Source: Bythopirellula polymerisocia (GTDB lineage Bacteria > Planctomycetota > Planctomycetia > Pirellulales > Lacipirellulaceae). Taken from it: 64,000 nt of DNA. How positions within the stretch are numbered: the stretch's first letter is position 1; every line of letters begins with the position of its first letter. The position numbers and the translations under genes are program-made. A model generated the notes under the pieces. It worked only from the letters and a program-made list of their open reading frames with translations, had not been told where the DNA came from and did not search any database. This document shows, piece by piece, positions 41,685-50,983 of the stretch. The stretch lies in contig NZ_SJPS01000004.1 of assembly GCF_007860015.1 (NCBI RefSeq), positions 379,567 through 443,566 of the forward strand, in the 5' to 3' direction.

Positions 41685-41855
41685 ATGGACAAAAAAGCCA
41701 AGAAACGAATCGAAGTCTTACGAAAAAAGATTTCGCAGTCACAGGTATTGTTAGCCGCCGCCAAGCAACAACCCGATGACCCCGATGAACCGGCACGAAT
41801 CGAAGCCGACATCGCTCGGGCAGAAGAAGAAATTGCTAAACTGAAAGAGAGTTGA
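41685..41855 (+). CDS. Small coiled-coil protein, 56 aa
   Basis: ATG 41685 with GAGGGAAG upstream: MDKKAKKRIEVLRKKISQSQ, then a DDPDEPARIEADIARAEEE stretch and KLKES. Two charged helices around a proline hinge, with no membrane segment. I do not recognise a named family. It lies 57 bp after the CopD-like gene, same strand. Confidence 0.6.
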   Translation: MDKKAKKRIEVLRKKISQSQVLLAAAKQQPDDPDEPARIEADIARAEEEIAKLKES

Positions 41856-41874
41856 GACTCAGCTCGAATGCCAC

Positions 41875-43521
41875 CTACGGTGCCTCTTCCACGAACTCTG
41901 CCTGGTACATTGGCATATAGCGGTAGTAGACCTCGAGTGTGAGAATTGCGAGCGTCGTTGTATAGAGTCGACCGCCGCGGTCGCTCCAGGCTTCATCGAA
42001 GTACCAACTTCCGTTTTCATGACCTGAGTCGGATTGGGATTGCACCAGATAGTTGCGCATCCGCGGATTCCATCTACGCCAGCCGGATCCTCCCACATGG
42101 TGGAGCACCTGGCTGGTATAGTAATTGAAGTACATATTCGACTTGCGGGGATCCTCCTTGGCGAGGGCAGCTGCCCCCTTTAGCAGCGGGGGATGATCCT
42201 GCGGCCAGCCGATCATCATACGCCCATACAGACCCACTGAGCTCATCGCAGGTCGCGTGGTGGAGGGCTGCTGGTAGCCGTAGGCGGCCCCTTTCTCCGC
42301 CTCGACACTATCTAGGAATTCAGCCGCTCGATACCACACGTGCCTAGGTATATCGAGCCTTCCCAGGACACCGCTTTTGAGGGCCATCAGCTGCCAACCG
42401 GTTACGGATAAGTCTCCAGGCTGTCGAGGTTCATACCGCCATCCTCCTAATGCATGTTGGGCGCTGACGATAAAATCGATTGCATCTTGCGCCGGAGCCG
42501 CAATATTAGGATCCCGGGTCATGGCATAATCTTCGCTCAATGCCAGAGTTGCAATGGCGTGGGAGTACATGTCGCCCCGTTTGCGAATAGACATGCGGTC
42601 GGCGAACGGCAGAGTGAGTTCCGTGACGTCTCGCAGGTCTCCTCCATCGGGAGTGAGCATCATCCTGTTAATCAGAAAGTACAGACCATTTGCGACCACT
42701 TCCTGGTAGGGTCCTTCGTGTTGTGTGTAACCGGCACCAAGAAAACACAACAGGGCCAGTCCCGTGGCGCCGGTACTCGAATCAAGAACTCCTGGATTAC
42801 GACACTTGCCGGCACATTGGGGGCAGTGCTCTTCATCGAGAAGAAAGGACCAGCTCCCATCTTCGAGCTGATGAGCTGCCAGCCATTTAAGACCCGCTTC
42901 GACGGCAGCTTCACTCGATTCCGAACCACCGCCTGAAAGGGCAATGCTACGTCGGTTTTCGAGGTTACGGCCTTCAAGACCACCTCCAGCGGACGCCAAG
43001 GGATTGCCGATGTCCACCATCTCTGTAGCCAAGGCATCGACCGAGGCAGTTGCCATGGGAGCGATCAATGGCTGGGTAATGTCGACCGAGGTAGTGCCGA
43101 ATTGCAAATCAGGAATCCCCATGGCTGTTGGTGCCGAGCTTTCATTCTCCAGATCATCACCCACTGAAGGCAATTGGTTCAACTCAATATCCAATTCTTG
43201 CGGTAACTCGTTTGTTGCCGTCCCTTCCAGGGTCCAGTCTGGTCCGCTGCCTCGATGTGTAATAACGATCAGGGACAAAGCAATTACGATGGCCAGATGG
43301 GTAACGCCGCTGGCCAGCCAAGAGCAGGATTCGCTGTCGGATATCCAGTCGAGGAACCAGCCCTTGACCGATTTGAGGGGGTGAGATCGAGAACTTTCTG
43401 AACCATTGGAAGAGGTGCGAGAGGAAGCCTCGGGGGAAGTATGGGTCGGATTTTCCACAAGCGGCACGATAGGAGCCGAACTGGCGACGAGCGATGAATT
43501 GTCGGCGTGCGAAGGATTCAC
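41875..43521 (-). CDS. Prenyltransferase/squalene-cyclase repeat protein, membrane-anchored, 548 aa
   Basis: One span near residues 68-88 (LASGVTHLAIVIALSLIVIT) after a serine-rich cytoplasmic stretch. Then come low-complexity external sequence and, from about 205, alpha/alpha-toroid repeats typical of prenyltransferase/terpene-cyclase-like proteins: GLKWLAAHQLEDGSWSF, GATGLALLCFLGAGYTQ, ATLALSEDYAMTRDP, and VSAQHALGGWRYEP with the QW-like GGWRY motif. A CPQCAGKC cluster near 230 could bind zinc. Such proteins are abundant in planctomycetes; no enzymatic role has been assigned. Confidence 0.75.
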   Translation of the reverse strand: MNPSHADNSSLVASSAPIVPLVENPTHTSPEASSRTSSNGSESSRSHPLKSVKGWFLDWISDSESCSWLASGVTHLAIVIALSLIVITHRGSGPDWTLEGTATNELPQELDIELNQLPSVGDDLENESSAPTAMGIPDLQFGTTSVDITQPLIAPMATASVDALATEMVDIGNPLASAGGGLEGRNLENRRSIALSGGGSESSEAAVEAGLKWLAAHQLEDGSWSFLLDEEHCPQCAGKCRNPGVLDSSTGATGLALLCFLGAGYTQHEGPYQEVVANGLYFLINRMMLTPDGGDLRDVTELTLPFADRMSIRKRGDMYSHAIATLALSEDYAMTRDPNIAAPAQDAIDFIVSAQHALGGWRYEPRQPGDLSVTGWQLMALKSGVLGRLDIPRHVWYRAAEFLDSVEAEKGAAYGYQQPSTTRPAMSSVGLYGRMMIGWPQDHPPLLKGAAALAKEDPRKSNMYFNYYTSQVLHHVGGSGWRRWNPRMRNYLVQSQSDSGHENGSWYFDEAWSDRGGRLYTTTLAILTLEVYYRYMPMYQAEFVEEAP

Positions 43522-43797
43522 GTGGGTCGGCCTTGGTCTCTGTCACGGTGAGCCGGACGCGTAAGCCTCCGGATTTGAGCTTGTCCAGCTGAATGCGTAA
43601 GCTTCCGAAACTCACTGCTTCCCGCATCTTCAAGTATAACCCCTTATCGGGTTCCGTTACCCGGCAAAATAATCCTCTGATTAACCACTGGATGCAACGG
43701 ATAAAAAAGCCTAGAATCTGCTGTTTCGCACTTGTTCGACACCCCCGCACGTAGGAATCCTGGCGGGCGTGTTATAGACTCGATTTGAGAAGATACG

Positions 43798-43974
43798 ATG
43801 GCTAAGAAATCTGGTAAACGCAAGAAAAAGGTCGAGACCGTCTTTTTGGTTTGTGAAGAGACGGGCGACTATAACTACACGATCCGCCGTAAGCTCGGAG
43901 GCGAGAAATTAAAGCTGAAAAAGTACTCTCCTCGCTTGCGCCGCCACACCGTCCACACTGAGAAGAAAAAATAG
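43798..43974 (+). CDS. rpmG: 50S ribosomal protein L33 (zinc-less form), 58 aa
   Basis: Reads MAKKSGKRKKKVETVFLVCE, then ETGDYNYTIRRKLGGEKLKL, then KKYSPRLRRHTVHTEKKK. The YNYTIRRK and KKYSPRLRRHTVHTE segments identify L33. Of the four zinc-binding cysteines of the C+ form only one remains (residue 19), and the second pair has become serine and leucine, so this is a C-minus paralogue. GAGAAG lies 7 nt upstream of the start. recJ follows at 55 bp. Confidence 0.9.
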   Translation: MAKKSGKRKKKVETVFLVCEETGDYNYTIRRKLGGEKLKLKKYSPRLRRHTVHTEKKK

Positions 43975-44028
43975 CCGTAGTCGGCGCGATTTTTCACCAC
44001 GGACTTCTGCTTCTGATTCACGGACGAC

Positions 44029-45768
44029 ATGCCCAAACGCTGGCGAATTGCCAACTATGATGCTGACTGCGTTGCTGCCTTGCAGCAGTCAGCGGGCATC
44101 CCGGCCGTGGTTGCCCAATTGCTACTCTCTCGTGGTATCAGCGATCCGGATGTTGCTCGGCAATTTCTCGATCCCAAGCTCAATGGGCTACGCGATCCTG
44201 CGCTGCTACCAGGTGCCACGCAGGCTGCCGAGATCATATACGCAGCCATTCAGTCTGGCGACAAGATCACCATTTACGGCGACTACGATGCCGATGGGAT
44301 GACAGCTACTGCGATTCTCTTTCGCTGTCTGAAGTTGCTGCATGCGGATGTCGACTATTACGTGCCGCATCGGATCGATGAAGGCTACAGCTTGAATGTC
44401 GAAGCCCTGGATAAAATCGCCAGCCAAGGTTCGAAACTGGTCATCACGGTCGATTGCGGCGTCGCCAGCGTTGCTGAGGCCCAACATGCCCGCGACTTGG
44501 GTCTCACACTTATTATCACCGATCATCATCAGATGGCCGATCAGCTCCCACCAGCGGCCGCGATTGTCCATCCGGGGCTGCCGGGCGGCGACTATCCTTT
44601 CGCTGGATTGTGCGGTGCGGCGGTCGCATTCAAAGTCGCTTGGGCCGTTTGCCAATTTGCCAGCGAGGGGCAAAAGGTCACCGATCGGCTGCGGAGTTTT
44701 CTGCTTCAAGCGGTTGGGCTGGCTGCCATTGGAACCGTGGCCGATGTGGTGCCTTTGGTCGACGAAAATCGTATCTTGGTCCGCTACGGCTTAGGCTGTC
44801 TGAAATCCGAACCAAACATCGGCATAGCTGCCTTGCTGCGATCGACAAAACTTCACGGGAAATCACATCTCGCGGGGGATGACTTGGGATATTCCATTGG
44901 GCCTCGGCTCAACGCCGCTGGACGATTGGGCCAGGCGGAATTGGCCATCGAACTATTGACCACCGAAAGCCCTCAAAGGGCCGATACAATTGCCCAGTAC
45001 ATGGAAGAATTGAACCTCCAGCGACAAACTCTTGAACGCTCGATGGCTCGTGCAGCCGCTAAGCAGGCCCGTACCCATGGCGATCCTGACCAAGCCCCGG
45101 CCTTGGTGCTGGCCGACCACGACTGGCACGCGGGCGTGATCGGCATTGTGGCAGGCAGGCTGGCCGAAAAGCATTCTTGTCCCGTGGTGATGATCGCCAA
45201 TGATCCGCTCGGCGTGAAACCAGGGATCGGCTCTGCACGGAGTGTGCCCGGCTTCAACTTGCATGAGGCGCTCGCCGAGTGTGGGCACTTGCTGGAAAGC
45301 CATGGCGGCCACGCAGCAGCAGCCGGCCTGCGGATTGCCCCTGACAACATTGCCGCGTTTCGCAAGGCGTTCTGCCAGATCGCCGCGGAGCAGCTCAACG
45401 AAGGGCACAAGCAAGAAGATTTACTTGTCGATGCAGAGGCGTCGTTACAGATGCTCACTCGACATACGGTCGAACAGATAGAGAGTTTGGCCCCATTTGG
45501 GCAAGGCAACTCTGCCCCGATGCTCTGCGCGACCGAGGTGCGACTCTCAGGCGCACCCAAGCGGATAGGATCGACGGGGCGGCATCTGTCTATGATGTTT
45601 GACCAATATGGCATCAAGATGCGGGCCGTGGCCTTCGGCGGTGGCGATTGGGAATCGGAACTTGCCGGTATCGAGGGCCCTATGTCGATTGCCTTCCGCC
45701 CGGTTATCAACAACTTCCGTGGCCGCACTTCGGTGGAGATTCATCTGGCCGACTGGCGGGTGGAGTGA
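44029..45768 (+). CDS. recJ: Single-stranded-DNA-specific exonuclease RecJ, 579 aa
   Basis: A 5'-3' ssDNA exonuclease of recombination and repair. DHH-superfamily motifs are all visible: IYGDYDADGMTATAIL near residue 80 (motif I), ITVDCGVAS near 140, ITDHHQMADQLPPA near 160 (motif III DHH), GLAAIGTVADVVPLV near 235, and the DHHA1 motif ESHGGHAAAAGL near 425. A C-terminal OB-like domain ends in SVEIHLADWRVE. The length is typical. Confidence 0.94.
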   Translation: MPKRWRIANYDADCVAALQQSAGIPAVVAQLLLSRGISDPDVARQFLDPKLNGLRDPALLPGATQAAEIIYAAIQSGDKITIYGDYDADGMTATAILFRCLKLLHADVDYYVPHRIDEGYSLNVEALDKIASQGSKLVITVDCGVASVAEAQHARDLGLTLIITDHHQMADQLPPAAAIVHPGLPGGDYPFAGLCGAAVAFKVAWAVCQFASEGQKVTDRLRSFLLQAVGLAAIGTVADVVPLVDENRILVRYGLGCLKSEPNIGIAALLRSTKLHGKSHLAGDDLGYSIGPRLNAAGRLGQAELAIELLTTESPQRADTIAQYMEELNLQRQTLERSMARAAAKQARTHGDPDQAPALVLADHDWHAGVIGIVAGRLAEKHSCPVVMIANDPLGVKPGIGSARSVPGFNLHEALAECGHLLESHGGHAAAAGLRIAPDNIAAFRKAFCQIAAEQLNEGHKQEDLLVDAEASLQMLTRHTVEQIESLAPFGQGNSAPMLCATEVRLSGAPKRIGSTGRHLSMMFDQYGIKMRAVAFGGGDWESELAGIEGPMSIAFRPVINNFRGRTSVEIHLADWRVE

Positions 45769-45770
45769 GC

Positions 45771-45812
45771 CACAACAATGCCCAGGGATTGCAATCCCTG
45801 GGCATCGTTGTG
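45771..45812. terminator. Near-perfect palindrome between convergent recJ and ilvE
   Basis: A 42-nt hairpin with arms CACAACAATGCCCAGGGATT and AATCCCTGGGCATCGTTGTG, loop GC and one mismatch. It lies 2 bp after the recJ stop and 6 bp before the ilvE stop. No U-tract; probably a bidirectional terminator or mRNA 3'-end stabiliser. Confidence 0.75.
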
Positions 45813-45818
45813 TGTTGA

Positions 45819-46676
45819 CTACGACCGTGCCAGCTTGTGGAACCGATCTGTGAGGTCCTTGGTCACTGGCCCCGGCTTGCCGGTGCCGATGGGCCGATCA
45901 TCGACCTTGACCACAGGGATCACTTCGGCGGCGGTACCTGTGAGAAAACATTCATCGGCCACGTAGACATCGTGCTTGGTCAGCGAGATTTCTTGAACTT
46001 CTGTCCCGGCAGCTCGGGCCAATTCGATGACCGCTTCGCGAGTGATCCCGGCGAGAATCCCGGCATCTAGTGGTGGTGTGGTGAGTACCTCATCCCGCAC
46101 CAGAAAAATATTGTCCCCTGTGCATTCGGCGACTTCGCCCTTATGGTTAAGCATCAGGGCCTCAATGCAGCCTGCCTTGAGGCCTTCGATCTTTGCCAAA
46201 ATGTTGTTGAGATAGTTGAGCGACTTGATTCTTGGGCTGAGTGCCGAGGGGTGGTTGCGGCTTATGCTGGTGGTTATGATCTCCAAGCCGTTGTCGTAAA
46301 GTTCTTGAGGGTAGAGCGCGATCGTGTCGGCAATGATAATCACCTGGGGATTGCTACAGCGATTGGGATCGAGTCCTAGGGTGCCAGCACCGCGGGTCAC
46401 TAGCGCTCGGACGTAGCCATCGGAGAGGCCATTTTTCTTGACCGATTCGCTGACCGCCTGGCACATCTGATTTTGCGAGAGCGGTATTTCCAAGCAGATA
46501 GCTCGGGCTGATTCATAGAGCCGCCGAATGTGCTGCTCCAGGCGGAAGATTTTGCCTCCATAACTCCGAAGTCCCTCGAACACTCCATCGCCATAGAGGA
46601 GTCCATGGTCGAATACGCTTATCTTGGCCTCTTCTTGAGGGACAAATGCGCCGTTGATATAGATTTGTCGAGACAT
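45819..46676 (-). CDS. ilvE: Branched-chain amino acid aminotransferase, 285 aa
   Basis: A class IV PLP aminotransferase. ISVFDHGLLYGDGVFEGLRS near residue 20 and SPRIKSLNYLNNILAKIEG near 150, in which the first lysine forms the Schiff base. CTGDNIFLVRD near 190 and the phosphate-binding ILAGITREAVIELA near 215 follow. The short start MSRQIYINGAFVP is typical of IlvE of this subgroup; D-amino-acid aminotransferase is a less likely alternative. Minus strand, just after lolD in the same direction. Confidence 0.9.
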   Translation of the reverse strand: MSRQIYINGAFVPQEEAKISVFDHGLLYGDGVFEGLRSYGGKIFRLEQHIRRLYESARAICLEIPLSQNQMCQAVSESVKKNGLSDGYVRALVTRGAGTLGLDPNRCSNPQVIIIADTIALYPQELYDNGLEIITTSISRNHPSALSPRIKSLNYLNNILAKIEGLKAGCIEALMLNHKGEVAECTGDNIFLVRDEVLTTPPLDAGILAGITREAVIELARAAGTEVQEISLTKHDVYVADECFLTGTAAEVIPVVKVDDRPIGTGKPGPVTKDLTDRFHKLARS

Positions 46677-46754
46677 AAAGAAATTGCAGACTTCGGATAG
46701 GGGAGTACGGAATGATTCAAGCAGAGACAGACTAGGAAGCAGTCGGGTTCGCCG

Positions 46755-47537
46755 TTAGGCTCCCTGGATGCGGCCTTCGACCAGCTTTACGGTCCGGTCG
46801 GCCTGCTCTGCGATCCAGGGGTCGTGGGTCACCATGACTATAGTGAGCTTTTCCTGTTGGTTCAACTCGCCGAGAATTTTCATGATTTGCTTGCCGGTGG
46901 ATCGGTCAAGGTTTCCTGTAGGTTCATCCGCCAGCAAGACCCGTGGCTTGTTAAGAAGGGCCCGCGCGATTGCAGCCCGCTGCATTTCGCCCCCTGAGAG
47001 TTCTCGAGGTTTGTGCTTCATCCTGTGCGAGACGCCTACGAGTTCCAGCAGTTCGGCCGCCCGACGGCGATGTTCGCCCCGCCGGAACCAGTATCCGAGA
47101 GTACTCTCGGCAATCAGAGCAGGGGCCAGCACGTTCTCCAGAGCCGTCAGTTCAGGGAGCAAGTGGTAGAACTGAAAGATCATCCCAAAATGCTTGTTTC
47201 TCAGAATATCGCGGCTGGCACTGGGGAGATTGTCGATCCGATGGCCATCGAAATGCACCTCACCCGCATCAGGCCTGTCGAGAGTACCGAGCAGGTGCAG
47301 CAGCGTGCTCTTTCCGCATCCGCTTGACCCGACGATGGCGAGAAACTCCCCTTCGTAGATTTCCAAATCAATTCCCTGCAGCACAGGGATGCCGAACGAA
47401 CCCTTTTGGTAGCTCTTAAACAGTTGCCGAGTTGCGATTTGCACTCTTGCAGGAAGAGGCTGTGTTGCCAGGGCAGAGGTCCCCTCGCTGAGTCGCAGGG
47501 CTGGTCTTGCCTGTCGTGGATCTGTGATACTACTCAT
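46755..47537 (-). CDS. lolD: ABC transporter ATP-binding protein, LolD-like, 260 aa
   Basis: Walker A VGSSGCGKST near residue 72, signature ELSGGEMQRAAIARALL near 180 and Walker B VLLADEPTGNLDRSTGK near 200, the LolD/MacB form. The N-terminal 35 residues are an extension over the usual 230 aa. It overlaps the permease gene upstream (47530-49044) by 8 bp, so the two are translated together. Likely drives lipoprotein release from the inner membrane (inferred from the family). Confidence 0.85.
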   Translation of the reverse strand: MSSITDPRQARPALRLSEGTSALATQPLPARVQIATRQLFKSYQKGSFGIPVLQGIDLEIYEGEFLAIVGSSGCGKSTLLHLLGTLDRPDAGEVHFDGHRIDNLPSASRDILRNKHFGMIFQFYHLLPELTALENVLAPALIAESTLGYWFRRGEHRRRAAELLELVGVSHRMKHKPRELSGGEMQRAAIARALLNKPRVLLADEPTGNLDRSTGKQIMKILGELNQQEKLTIVMVTHDPWIAEQADRTVKLVEGRIQGA

Positions 47538-49044
47538 AGCGCAAGGCCCTCACAGGATGAAGATTTGCGGCCCGCAGTGCAGGAAACACACTGGCCAAGA
47601 CGGCAATCAATACAGCCCCCACACAGATCCAAGTAACAGTGAAGGGGGCGACAATTGTCGGGATCTTATAGAAGTAATACACAGAGGGGTCAAACACAGG
47701 CTGACCTGTAATTCGACCTAACAGATCCGCGATCTCATTGATGTTTGCGACGAAGGATAATCCTAGCAGCAGACCGACTCCCGAACCGACGATGCCAAGG
47801 CTCAAACCATAACCCAGGAAAATTCCCATCACGCCGCTGCCCGAGGCTCCAAGTGACTTGAGGATCCCAATGTCACGGGTTTTTTCTACGACGATCATCA
47901 GGAAGATTGCGAAAATACCAAAACCCGCGACAGCAATAATCATGAATAGCAAAACGTTTAGCACAGCCGTCTCCATATTCACGGCCGCAAGCAGTGGACC
48001 TTGCTTATCGCGCCAAGTGCTGACCATGTAAAACTGAGCAGGAAAGGCATTTTGTAATGCGTCACGAACTGACTCGGCGTTTGCACCTGGAGCCAGTTTG
48101 ATCTGGATCGAAGTAAACTTACCGACGCCGGAAGTTGGATCGATCATGCCACGGCTTTTTTGCAGTGCACGCAGAGGGACAAATACGAAGCTGGAATCGT
48201 ATTCGCTCATTTTGCTCTCGTAGAAATCCGTGATCGTGTAATGTTCATTGATTGCCTTGGGTGGGAGCGTGGCTGCTGGAAAACTCACACGGACATCATC
48301 ACCTGGTAGGGCCACGAAATGATCACTGCCGTCGGCAGTACGATAGCCACAGACACCAATTCCCATGACGATACCGACGTGCTGCTCGGTGGCCATGTCA
48401 AAGTCACGGCCTTCCCCTTCATCAGTCGCCGGAACCCCGAAAGGATTCTTGTGCTCCGATTCTGTAGAGGGTGAGGCGGTAATTAATTGCCGTTGTTTCT
48501 TAAGCATGGCCTTCTGCTTGCGATACCACCAACCGGCCTGCTCCATCTGGGTGCGGGGCTGCTGCTCACTTTGGTCAGGAAGCTGATGGTCAAAGGTGTC
48601 GTACCCACCTTCCCGAAGCGAAAAAGTAAGTTGCTCTCGGTTCTTGGGGTGCTGCAAATAATCGCCAAATGCACTTACGCTTGAATAGGTCGCTTCGTCG
48701 ATGCCCACCATTGTGATCTGACGCGTGAGCAATTGGTCGTTGATGTCGATATACATCAGGCCAGGCACATGTACGGTGGGACTCATGCCGATAATAGAGT
48801 CACCTGCAATTCCCTTGATTTTTTGCATGTGAGCGTCAGCATCAAGCACGCCATCCATTGAGCGGCTCTCAAAGATGAGGTCCCCCAACATGCCATTTAT
48901 GCGGGCTTGCATTTCGTGAGTAAAACCGGCCATGACGCTATTGACGACGATCATCGTCGCCACTCCCAGCATCACACTCACAATGCAGACCAATGCAATA
49001 TAGCGCGTACGCAGATACCGCCAGCAGAGAAGTAGCTTATACAT
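47530..49044 (-). CDS. ABC transporter permease, LolC/LolE family, 504 aa
   Basis: ATG 49044 (MYKLLLCWRYLRTRYIALVC) is preferred to an in-frame TTG at 49065. The first span is ALVCIVSVMLGVATMIVVNS near 18-38, followed by a 280-residue periplasmic domain of MacB_PCD type. Three C-terminal spans are near 335-365, 385-410 and 450-480. The final NLHPVRALRYE is the standard FtsX/LolC ending. An insertion around residues 140-190 (rich in Q, K and E) is long for the family. It shares an 8-bp overlap with lolD. Confidence 0.85.
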   Translation of the reverse strand: MYKLLLCWRYLRTRYIALVCIVSVMLGVATMIVVNSVMAGFTHEMQARINGMLGDLIFESRSMDGVLDADAHMQKIKGIAGDSIIGMSPTVHVPGLMYIDINDQLLTRQITMVGIDEATYSSVSAFGDYLQHPKNREQLTFSLREGGYDTFDHQLPDQSEQQPRTQMEQAGWWYRKQKAMLKKQRQLITASPSTESEHKNPFGVPATDEGEGRDFDMATEQHVGIVMGIGVCGYRTADGSDHFVALPGDDVRVSFPAATLPPKAINEHYTITDFYESKMSEYDSSFVFVPLRALQKSRGMIDPTSGVGKFTSIQIKLAPGANAESVRDALQNAFPAQFYMVSTWRDKQGPLLAAVNMETAVLNVLLFMIIAVAGFGIFAIFLMIVVEKTRDIGILKSLGASGSGVMGIFLGYGLSLGIVGSGVGLLLGLSFVANINEIADLLGRITGQPVFDPSVYYFYKIPTIVAPFTVTWICVGAVLIAVLASVFPALRAANLHPVRALRYE

Positions 49045-49101
49045 AGGAAACCATCCGTGGTCCAAGGCGAGCGGGGAGTGTTAGCTCCCTGCATCTAGTT
49101 G

Positions 49102-50697
49102 TTATTTCTCAGATCTCAAAAGCGGGAACAAAATCACATCGCGGATTGTTTGCGTGTTGGTAAGCAGCATCACCAAGCGATCGATGCCAATTCCTAATCC
49201 CCCTGCGGGGGGCATCCCGTGTCGGAGCGCACGCACAAAGTCCGTGTCCATTTTGGCCATCGAGTCTTCTTCGCTTAGGCCGTCCAACTGGGTACGGAAG
49301 AGCTCCTCCTGCAAGTCAGGATCGTTGAGTTCCGTATAGGCATTGGCAACTTCCATTCCGTGGATAAATAGCTCAAATCGTTCGGCAATGGCCGGATTGT
49401 CTCGCTTGCGCTTGGTCAGAGGGCAGATGCTCGCCGGGTAGTCCATGACAAAAATTGGTCCCACGAGGGCGTCCTCGACCTTTGCTTCAAACACATCGCT
49501 CTTAATCACGTCTGGGTGTCGACCTACTGTCTCAATGTGAAGCTCCTTCGCAAGTCCGGCGATGGCTGCTTCAGCGGCCGTGGATTCGGTATCGATGCCT
49601 GTAGCTTCTTCAAATAGCTCGGCGTATGTGCGTCGGGCGAACGGGGGGGTGAAATCGATCGTATTGTCGCCCCAGGACAACATGAAAGGCTGTCCGATGG
49701 CCTGGATCGCGTTGCAGATGCAGGCCTCCGTGAGGTCCATCATTGAGCGATAGTCTCCATATGCCTGATAGACCTCAAGCATAGTGAACTCGGGATTGTG
49801 CTTAGGACTTATCCCCTCGTTCCGATAAACACGGCCCAATTCATAGACACGCTCGATCCCGCCGACCATCAGACGCTTGAGGTGCAGTTCTAGCGCAATA
49901 CGTAGCGTGAGGTCCATATCGAGCGTGTTATGGTGCGTGGAGAATGGCCGCGCAGCGGCACCCCCGGCTATGGAGTGAAGAGTGGGCCCTTCCACCTCGA
50001 CAAATCCCTGGCCATTAAGCGTCTCCCGGATCGAGCGGACGATTTTCGTCCGGTTCAAGAAGCGCTCGAGTACTCCCTCGGTGTAAGTCAAGTCGAGATA
50101 GCGTTGCCGCTGACGAAGCTCAACATCTTGTAAGCCGCCATGCTTATCGGGAGGGGTCTCAATCGACTTCGTGAGAAAATGGATCCGCTCGGCAGCAATA
50201 GAAAGCTCTCCCGTATTGGACCGCACCAGATCACCATCGACGCCGATGAGGTCTCCCAAGTCTAGTAGTTCAACGACCTTCCAATCGTCTCCTACTTGTT
50301 TCTGGCCGACCATCAGTTGAATCTGGCCCGTCATATCGCGGATGTCGATGAAGTGCAGTTTCCCCTTGTCGCGATGGAGCACAATCCTGCCAGCCGCACG
50401 CACACGTGGCCCAACGATTTTTCCTTTTCCCTGGTCGGCCTTCCACTGGCGAAAGTTGAACTCGGAACTTTGTTGTTCGAAGTCTGGAAGCGGCAGCGAA
50501 GTGCCATCTTCGAGCTGATAGAAGATGTCACCTGCAGCTGCGCGAATTTCCGCAATGAGTGTGCGGTCGTCGAATCGTCCTCCCCAGGGGTCAATTCCTA
50601 GCTCTACGAGCCGAGCCATTTTCTCGCGGCGGTTACTCTCCAAGGGAGAGAATTTGTCTGACTGGTTTTCGGAGTTTTCTGTCATCACTTGGGGCAT
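49102..50697 (-). CDS. lysS: Lysine--tRNA ligase, class II, 531 aa
   Basis: Charges tRNA-Lys. An N-terminal OB-fold anticodon-binding domain lies near residues 90-175 (RAAGRIVLHRDKGKLHFIDI). Class II motif 2 is RVYRNEGISPKHNPEFTMLE near 285, and motif 3 is GLGIGIDRLVMLLTN near 500. TSIRDVILFP-like ending TQTIRDVILFPLLRSEK. Slightly longer than the bacterial norm of about 500 because of an N-terminal extension. Confidence 0.95.
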   Translation of the reverse strand: MPQVMTENSENQSDKFSPLESNRREKMARLVELGIDPWGGRFDDRTLIAEIRAAAGDIFYQLEDGTSLPLPDFEQQSSEFNFRQWKADQGKGKIVGPRVRAAGRIVLHRDKGKLHFIDIRDMTGQIQLMVGQKQVGDDWKVVELLDLGDLIGVDGDLVRSNTGELSIAAERIHFLTKSIETPPDKHGGLQDVELRQRQRYLDLTYTEGVLERFLNRTKIVRSIRETLNGQGFVEVEGPTLHSIAGGAAARPFSTHHNTLDMDLTLRIALELHLKRLMVGGIERVYELGRVYRNEGISPKHNPEFTMLEVYQAYGDYRSMMDLTEACICNAIQAIGQPFMLSWGDNTIDFTPPFARRTYAELFEEATGIDTESTAAEAAIAGLAKELHIETVGRHPDVIKSDVFEAKVEDALVGPIFVMDYPASICPLTKRKRDNPAIAERFELFIHGMEVANAYTELNDPDLQEELFRTQLDGLSEEDSMAKMDTDFVRALRHGMPPAGGLGIGIDRLVMLLTNTQTIRDVILFPLLRSEK

Positions 50698-50983
50698 CAG
50701 TATGGGTCTGCGCGCGAGTTGGGCCTCGATTCGTTAAGAGAGGTAAGATTCTAGTGGATAGGCAAACTTGGTCAACGCCAGCCCGGGCACACCTCAGGAG
50801 AATTGCAAAGTCGCAAATTAGCCAATTAAAAATAGCCACAGAGATCGCAGAGCACAGATAACAAGGAATTCTCACTGCTCTCGGTGTTCTCTGTGGCTAT
50901 GATATCTTTGGGTTTTCTGGCTTTGCAGTTATCCTGAGTCACACCTTTACGAAGGCTTTGTATTCTGCCCAATTCCCCCGGCA
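50698..50983. repeat. Spacer with CACAGAG hairpin repeat
   Basis: 50830-50910 opens AGCCACAGAGATCGCAGAGC and closes CTCTCGGTGTTCTCTGTGGC, an inverted pair like 16244-16345. This is the only clear member of the dispersed repeat families after 32 kb. Confidence 0.7.

Noticed and set aside
43184..43750. A 188-codon minus-strand frame upstream of the prenyltransferase-repeat gene
   Set aside because: It overlaps the start of the better supported frame 41875-43521 and shows no motif.
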